This document shows positions 59,111 to 64,000 of a stretch of DNA of 64,000 nt, one piece after another. This DNA is from Spirometra erinaceieuropaei. Its lineage: Eukaryota; Platyhelminthes; Cestoda; Diphyllobothriidea; Diphyllobothriidae. Under the pieces are notes generated by a model. The model saw nothing but the letters and a program-made list of their open reading frames with translations, was not told the origin of the DNA and ran no database searches. Both the position numbers and the translations under genes were made by a program. Position 1 is the first letter of the stretch. Each line of letters begins with the position of its first letter. The stretch spans positions 240,180-304,179 of the forward strand of contig CACRXP010000036.1 in assembly GCA_902702965.1 (NCBI GenBank). Reading direction: 5' to 3'.

Positions 59111-60449
59111 AGTTTTTTGCTGAAAAGCTTTAGAGCCTTAAATTTAGGTTTTCCTTATGAGGTTTCCTTGGGATTTATCTTTACGGCTCGAGCGTTACCG
59201 TTCTCTCTTACAGTGCCGTTTCCGGGTTTATGTTTTAGATTATGGATTACAGTTTATGAGTTGGGTATTGTGATTAATGCTTTCCTAAGCGATTTCCCTA
59301 CGTCCATTCGGTTTTCGGTTTCATCTTACCGTTATCCATTACCGGGTGTTTCCCATTTCGTCATCTCCTCCGGCAGCGCCCTCCGTTTCATCTCCAGAGG
59401 ATCTGAATCCTTACCATCACTTCCTGCACTCGCACTACCGGATGACGTACGGACGGGTTGATAGCACCTTTGCCTTCACAGTTAGCGTGCGTTTTCTTTT
59501 TGTTTTCCGTATGGCGGTCACAGGTTTGGCATGCAGTTTCGACTGCCTACGACGACATTACCATCTACCTTCCGATTTTACCTATCTAGGTGGGACAGTT
59601 CGCTACGATTTAATTCCGATAACGTTGAATTACGCTGTTCTTACATCCAAAGGCTTCTTTCCGAGGGATAAGACGTATCCGACACGGCCGTTTTGATCTA
59701 AATTAGCTCGGAAATTCTAACCCTCTACGTCCTCCCCTTAGTTTTCGGCCTACAGCACTTCCGCCAGCAGCCACGTCCAGACACGTTCTTTTTCGTCATT
59801 GAGTCTGCGTTCACTTGTCATGCGCATTTGCGTTCCTTTAGGCCAGTTTACCTTGGTCTCCACTACCTACAGATGCCGGTCTTCCGACACAGTTCTCACT
59901 GACTCTGCCGTCGCGGTTTACACAACTACCCCCTTCCCCTCCCAACCGGCACTTGCACGCTTAAAGTGCATTTTTGCCTTTCCTTCAGCGGTATGTTACC
60001 GGAATGCGCGTACGTATGCCCACCGGTACACTTTCGCATCCGTCGTCTTGGGTTCGATGCCGTCTTCCACTATTTCGCGGGCACCCCAGACGCTCAGCCC
60101 TACCGGTGGTCCCCTTCGGCATATGTCAGCCGCGAGGAGGCACAAAATGTGTTCTTCCTTTCGTCTTCCGACTGGCCGTCTAGGCGGCCTTCGACTCGCG
60201 CAGATGTACCGTCCGGGTGGTATAAACAACCACAGGCAAAACCAAGTCAATATATTTCAGTGGAACAGATGTCGCTATTGCTATTATTAGTTCACATAAA
60301 CATTTGCTTTCTTCGTCTGCACTGGCTTCCATTTGGCGTTCTCCTTGGCCTGCTGGTTGTTTCGTCTTCTTGGCATTACTGTCGTCCCTGAGTGTCTACA
60401 CAACTAAAACAGTTCGGTTACGTTATCGGTTCTCAACTTACCCTTGTGC
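59111..60449. other. no recognisable gene (possible Merlin element interior)
   Basis: Several long overlapping plus-strand ORFs, none recognised. If the Merlin element with its right end at 62185 extends this far, this is its interior. No left terminal repeat was found. Confidence 0.4.
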
Positions 60450-61601
60450 CTAGTGAGCTTCGCTTTCGTTTTTGCATTCATTCTCTGCAACCGGATACGC
60501 TTGAGTCACATGGGTTAGGAACACTTCCCACGCCTCCGGTAGGTTACTTGACCTCACACCATACCACAGGCGGTATTGGACTTCATTGACGTGTTCCAAA
60601 ACTCTTCTTCCTTTGATGGGTTCTTTTTCGCGTAATTTTTTCTTCAGCCTGCTCCAGTAGGCCTCAATGGCATTTGTAATCCTTCTGTTGAGCAGATCAA
60701 CAGAATTGACGAAACGATTAGCCGTCAGATGGCGATAGCCCTCCTCCGCTACCCGGGGATACGCTTTCCACTGGTCCGTTACTATCACACTTCCCAGGGC
60801 CACCCATTTCTTTATTACGGAATGCTTACCCGTCAGATGGCGATAGCCCTCCTCCGCTAGCCTGGCATACTCCTTCCACTGGTCCGTTACTATCGCACTG
60901 CCTGGCATCACCCGTTTCTTTATTACGGCCCGCAGGGAAGGCCGCTGCGGTCGTTTACTTGCTCGAACAGAACCTTCCTTCTGTTCGTATCGTACGTGCC
61001 TAGGAATAGTTGTTTCAGTGGATTATGTTACCCAAAATCCAGTTCTGTTTCTTCAAGCGACCGACGTACTTCCGTCTAGTTATCGATGTTTCGTCCACTT
61101 GGACTTCGACGTTTTCACCCCCCAGCTGTTTCACTTCTTTAAGGAGGGCTTTCGTGCATACATCTCTCCAGATTCCATACCACTCGACCGCCGTATTAGG
61201 ACTGATGCGCACAGACGCCACACATCTAATTGCCCCTGTTCCTTCCAGAAAAGCAAGCGCTGTCTTCATTGCCTTCGGTAATGTTAGGCGGCTTCGTTCA
61301 AACACTGAGGCCATCCTCAGTGCCCTTTAGTTCCGCATTTGCTGCATCTACAGATTACATGGTACTAAATATTAGCCTTACCTGAAGACATAACCGTTCG
61401 TGTGTTGCGCAGCACTCGTAACCGCGTTGGCACGCGGCATCGACACATTACTTGCGAGGCCAGCAGCCCCTTAGCTTGTAAATATTGCACAAGGTTCGGT
61501 GACTGAATCACATCCTGGATTTCGCCAAATTTCGTTGGCTGACTAACTTGCGGAGCTGCCTTCCCCGCCTTTCTTGCAGTCCTCGGTTTAAAAGAGGACA
61601 A
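60450..61601 (-). pseudogene. Merlin-type (IS1016-like) DDE transposase
   Basis: Read right to left: an N-terminal part (61601-61365) ending LASQVMCRCRV, then a C-x2-C-like SKCGTKG region. The first catalytic block is VEVQVDETSITRRKYVGRL with NWILGN (61314-61015 frame). The second is SAIVTDQWKEYARLAEEGYR, and the third is ITNAIEAYWSRLKKKLR (60911-60450 frame). These correspond to the D...D...E triad of Merlin/IS1595-group transposases, with VDE, TDQW and IEAYW. At least two frameshifts separate the pieces. The second-Asp block occurs twice because of an in-frame 108-bp tandem duplication (60723-60830 and 60831-60938). The protein would cut and paste its own TIR-bounded element; this copy looks inactive. 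Its right end is at 62160-62185. Confidence 0.82.
60723..60938 (-). repeat. 108-bp tandem duplication inside the transposase
   Basis: CGTCAGATGGCGATAGCCCT recurs exactly 108 bases apart (60723 and 60831), and the similarity continues through the TTTCTTTATTACGG string of each unit. The duplication encodes 36 residues in frame, with about ten differences between units. Confidence 0.9.
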
Positions 61602-62159
61602 TAAATACGGTGATAACTTGGTAAACCATCCGGTTGCCCTGTTTTACTCTTCTTTTCGACACCACCACTACGTAGTCCTGTTTTTATTGCGCCAAATCGT
61701 AAGCCACCTGCTGGCTCGTCTCCCTGGTCGCTTAGTTTTGCTTACTTTTCAATGATCCGCATACTCACTTACCGCAGTTGGGCTTCATTGTCGTTAATTC
61801 TACTTGCGCTCGCCCCTTCACTGACATTCATGATATTGCCTGCGGTTTACGGTGACGCTATGCAGAATGACCTTGACCTCCTTCGTCCATTTTTCATTGG
61901 CTCCCCAGGGTGCTATGGTGCGCTTATCCTATCACTATTTACCTTAGCCATTTCCGCAAGCTGTGCCGTTTTCCACGGGATTTTTTTAAATTTCTGCCAT
62001 TATTTTACCTTACTAAAACTTCCCAACACTTTCTTCGGCAAGTTTACCTTTTCCCACAAACTACAGCATTCGTCAAGCAGCACCTTCACTTATCCCACCC
62101 ACATAACCCCATTTCCCACCATTCCCGTCCGATAGGCATCCCGCTGTCTGCCTCTCCAT
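61602..62159. other. no recognisable gene (probable Merlin element interior)
   Basis: This lies between the transposase N-terminus and the right terminal repeat and should be 5' non-coding sequence of the element. The plus-strand ORFs are not recognised. Confidence 0.4.
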
Positions 62160-62185
62160 TCCTGGCTACCAACTGCGATCTAACC
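62160..62185. mobile_element. Merlin right terminal inverted repeat
   Basis: The reverse complement starts GGTTAGATCGCAG and matches the left end of the small element at 17699-17724 at all 26 positions. It abuts the broken Penelope ORF at 62186. The next eight bases are CTAGTTTC, a candidate target duplication, but no left end with the same octamer was found. Confidence 0.75.
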
Positions 62186-62800
62186 CTAGTTTCGTCTGCG
62201 TACGCACTGACTGACACGGTTGCGCGGGTAGCCATTGGTCCTCAGTACCCGTCGAAGATATTGCAATTCAGCAACCTTGTCTTCCGTTTCACTGCAGTGT
62301 GTCTCAACGCACCGGTATAGCACCCTTACGCAACTGCGTTTGTGACCGATCGGGCGGTAACTGTTGAAATTCAGTACTTGCGTCGCGTTTGTCCCTTTTC
62401 TGAACACTTTGATTTTTAGGCCACCACAATCTTTGCGGCAAACGAGGACATCCAGAAATGCCAGCTGGTTGTTCTCTTCCTCCTCCATCGGAAACTGAAC
62501 GTCCGGGGAGATGGCGTTGAGACGTTCTTTGAATGTCAGCACCTGATCCCGTTCGATGCAGACGAAGGTATCATCTACATACTGAGCCCATAATTTCGGT
62601 CTGTGGTGTCGGAAAACCAGCGACTCCAGCCGTTGTAGGACAGCCTCGGCTACGATTCCCGAAGTCGGCGAACCTCTTGGCGCGCCCTTCACCTGCTCGT
62701 GGATTGTTCCGTCGAATGTAGAGTAGGTCTTCAAACAGCACTTCAGGTGTTGAATGATTTTGGCGTGTCCGAGGTGAATCACGGCCCTCAGCGATGATCA
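62186..62800 (-). mobile_element. Penelope-like element, reverse transcriptase fragment
   Basis: A minus-strand frame reads STFDGTIHEQVKGAPRGSPT, SGIVAEAVLQRLE, KLWAQYVDDTFVC, NNQLAFLDVLVCRKDCGG, KVFRKGTNATQVLNFNSY and HKRSCVRVLYRCVETHCS. The catalytic YVDD box is intact, as is the FLDV-V-R block after it. The preceding fingers region is missing (cut near 62800). The frame breaks at 62186, exactly where the Merlin terminal repeat begins, so the Merlin insertion truncated it. Its end overlaps in content with the start of the 57400-58444 fragment (KVF-KAT onward), so the two are different copies and not halves of one. Confidence 0.88.
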
Positions 62801-62889
62801 CAAGAGCTGTTAATTACAATACACATGTGGGTCCACGACAGTTACGTAGTTTAAATAGTACAGTCTTTATGCCTCCAATACCTTTGTCT

Positions 62890-62945
62890 GAAACCGTCTC
62901 TGATGATGGGTTCGAGGGAGAACCTGAAACGTCAGGCCAATAAAC
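62890..62945 (+). ncRNA. minimal hammerhead ribozyme motif, core intact
   Basis: CTGATGA at 62900-62906, stem II GGGTTC (62908-62913) with GAACCT (62920-62925), GAAA at 62926-62929, C at 62930, and cleavage triplet GTC at 62931-62933. Helix III is only AC/GU. Helix I pairs GTCT (62896-62899) with AGGC (62934-62937). All core boxes are present. It is followed by AATAAACCTCTTGTTCTAG, the Penelope 3' tail, in plus orientation and therefore opposite to the adjacent RT fragment. Confidence 0.65.
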
Positions 62946-63004
62946 CTCTTGTTCTAGTGTTCGCATCTTCTTCTTCTTCTGGCCTGGGCACTTGATATGT
63001 GGAC

Positions 63005-63272
63005 CAGTGGGTGTGAAGTGGAACGCCAAGGTGCGGGCTCGACCATGCCATCCACCTGCGCCCTCCCCCGCCTCCACTCTCGTTGACTCTGTCTTGACAC
63101 CGGATCAAGGTTGGGGAGGATGATAGCGTGCGGCAGGTGCTGCGTAAGTCTGCTAACGCCACAAACTAATTCACGCGCTAATCACCGTGTCTGCTGTCAC
63201 CTTGCCGTGGAGCACACGGTGGACATGGTCGGAAACGATGGTCGAACTGTCATGTGTGTGTGTGTGTGTGTT
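63005..63272 (+). repeat. dispersed repeat of about 260 bp (GT-tail family), copy 4
   Basis: Full-looking copy from TGAAGTGGAACGCCAAGGTG to the (TG)n at 63253-63271, with GACTCTGTCTTGACACCGG and CACACGGTGGACATGGTCG. It directly abuts the zinc-finger ORF. Confidence 0.8.
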
Positions 63273-63277
63273 CCAGT

Positions 63278-64000
63278 GATGAGGATCAGGACTACACCTG
63301 CCCTCACTGAGACCGCACCTTCACCTCTCGCATCGGCCTGGTCGGTCACTTGCGAATCCATCGCACAGAGACTGGCGAACCAGTGCCTGGAGCACCAACC
63401 TACACTCACCGCACTCGCCTCCACTGCCCAAAATGCCCTCGCACCTTCACGCATCGCATGGGTCTATTCAGCCACATGCGCATCCACGAGAGCGGAATTG
63501 ACCGCCGCCTTGACACACCCACCCCGCCGAGCCCCACTCCCAATCCATCACCTTGTGCACCCACTAACCACTCCCCAGCCGACATCGACGCCACCGACCT
63601 TACCACCCCTCACTCCTCCCCTTCCTCCATCACTGCCACAACGACGGTCGCTTCGGCGTCTGTCGCCCACGACTTCATCGCAGCCGCACCTGACACAACA
63701 ACAGGCACAAGCCCTGCAACCTCCATCATCGGACGTGAGGGCCAGGACTACATCTGCCCTCACCGCGATTGCACCCTCACTTCACGCATCGGCCTGGTCG
63801 GTCAATTGCGAATCCATCGCACAGAGACTGACGAACCAGTGCCTGGAGCACCAACCTACACCCACCGCACTCGCCTCCACTGCCCACACTGCCCTCGCAC
63901 CTTCACGTACCGCATGCGTCTATTCGGCCACATGCGCATCCACGACGACCTGCGGTGGACAACCGCCGGTCACACCACGCATTCCCTCACTCCCTACCTC
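63278..64000 (+). pseudogene. C2H2 zinc-finger tail of an RTE-like retroelement, copy 3 (runs off window)
   Basis: The plus frame starting at GAT 63278 is open from 63311 to the window end after one stop (TGA 63308-63310). It encodes two pairs of C2H2 fingers in units 456 bp apart. Finger 1 is CPH-stop-DRTF...HLRIH, the stop replacing the second Cys (TGC to TGA). Finger 2 is CPKCPRTFTHRMGLFSHMRIH minus nothing essential. Finger 3 is CPHRDCTLTSRIGLVGQLRI, missing the second Cys and first His. Finger 4, CPHCPRTFTYRMRLFGHMRI plus H, is intact. Linkers contain RTETGEPVPGAPTYT and a Pro/Thr/Ser-rich stretch. The sequence after finger 4 matches 14480 and below on the minus strand, showing that this is the 3' part of the same RT plus zinc-finger element. 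The upstream RT is absent; a GT-tail repeat sits there instead. Confidence 0.82.

Noticed and set aside
58469..59461. Long Leu/Gly/Arg/Val-rich ORFs
   Set aside because: Translation of the degenerate TTAGGG array.

Overview
This is eukaryotic, repeat-dense animal DNA. It holds one recognisable cellular gene, a Pitx-type paired-class homeobox gene on the minus strand, inside a mosaic of mostly decayed transposable elements. The mix (CR1, RTE with a C-terminal C2H2 zinc-finger tail, Penelope, BEL/Pao, Ty3/gypsy and Merlin, plus tRNA-derived SINEs and long-arm foldback elements) and the multi-kilobase introns suggest a parasitic flatworm. A diphyllobothriidean tapeworm (Spirometra/Schistocephalus-like) is my best guess, from memory of similar RT plus zinc-finger proteins. 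This was not tested by any search. Three runs of N (560-753, 33303-33367, 53398-53868) are assembly gaps.

Layout. 1-16 kb: a graveyard of retroelements. It has two plus-strand CR1 fragments (one inserted into an opposite-strand RT fragment), a split Ty3/gypsy pol, a minus-strand BEL/Pao gag-protease remnant, a minus-strand CR1 fragment, CR1-like debris and a minus-strand RTE/zinc-finger element. 16-20 kb: little that is recognisable, apart from a 434-bp TIR element (17699-18132) loaded with TTAGGG-like repeats and a 25-bp perfect hairpin. 20.6-34.5 kb: Pitx, read right to left. Its last exon is 20605-22338, the intron is 22339-30086, the homeodomain-start exon is 30087 to about 30714, and a candidate 5' exon is 34206-34512 beside a CpG-rich upstream block. 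31-33 kb and 37-52 kb: foldback elements about 1 kb long, an inverted pair of 1.05-kb repeats, a second RTE/zinc-finger copy, SINEs and head-to-head Penelope tails. 52-64 kb: microsatellites, a Penelope GIY-YIG ORF abutting a 670-bp TTAGGG-like array, a Merlin transposase, a Penelope reverse-transcriptase fragment cut by the Merlin right end, and a zinc-finger ORF that runs off the window.

The host gene would encode a K50 homeodomain transcription factor. Two exons join in frame at the paired-class intron position between homeodomain residues 46 and 47. The most unusual structures are these: (a) a Merlin transposase whose second catalytic-Asp block is tandemly duplicated in frame, with a 26-bp terminal sequence shared with the small TTAGGG-carrying element; (b) minimal hammerhead-ribozyme motifs at Penelope 3' ends with compensatory stem changes; (c) a foldback family present as full, half and minimal-hairpin copies, one of them inside a palindrome whose arms extend into SINE sequence. 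Most retroelement ORFs carry stops, frameshifts or catalytic substitutions and look inactive.
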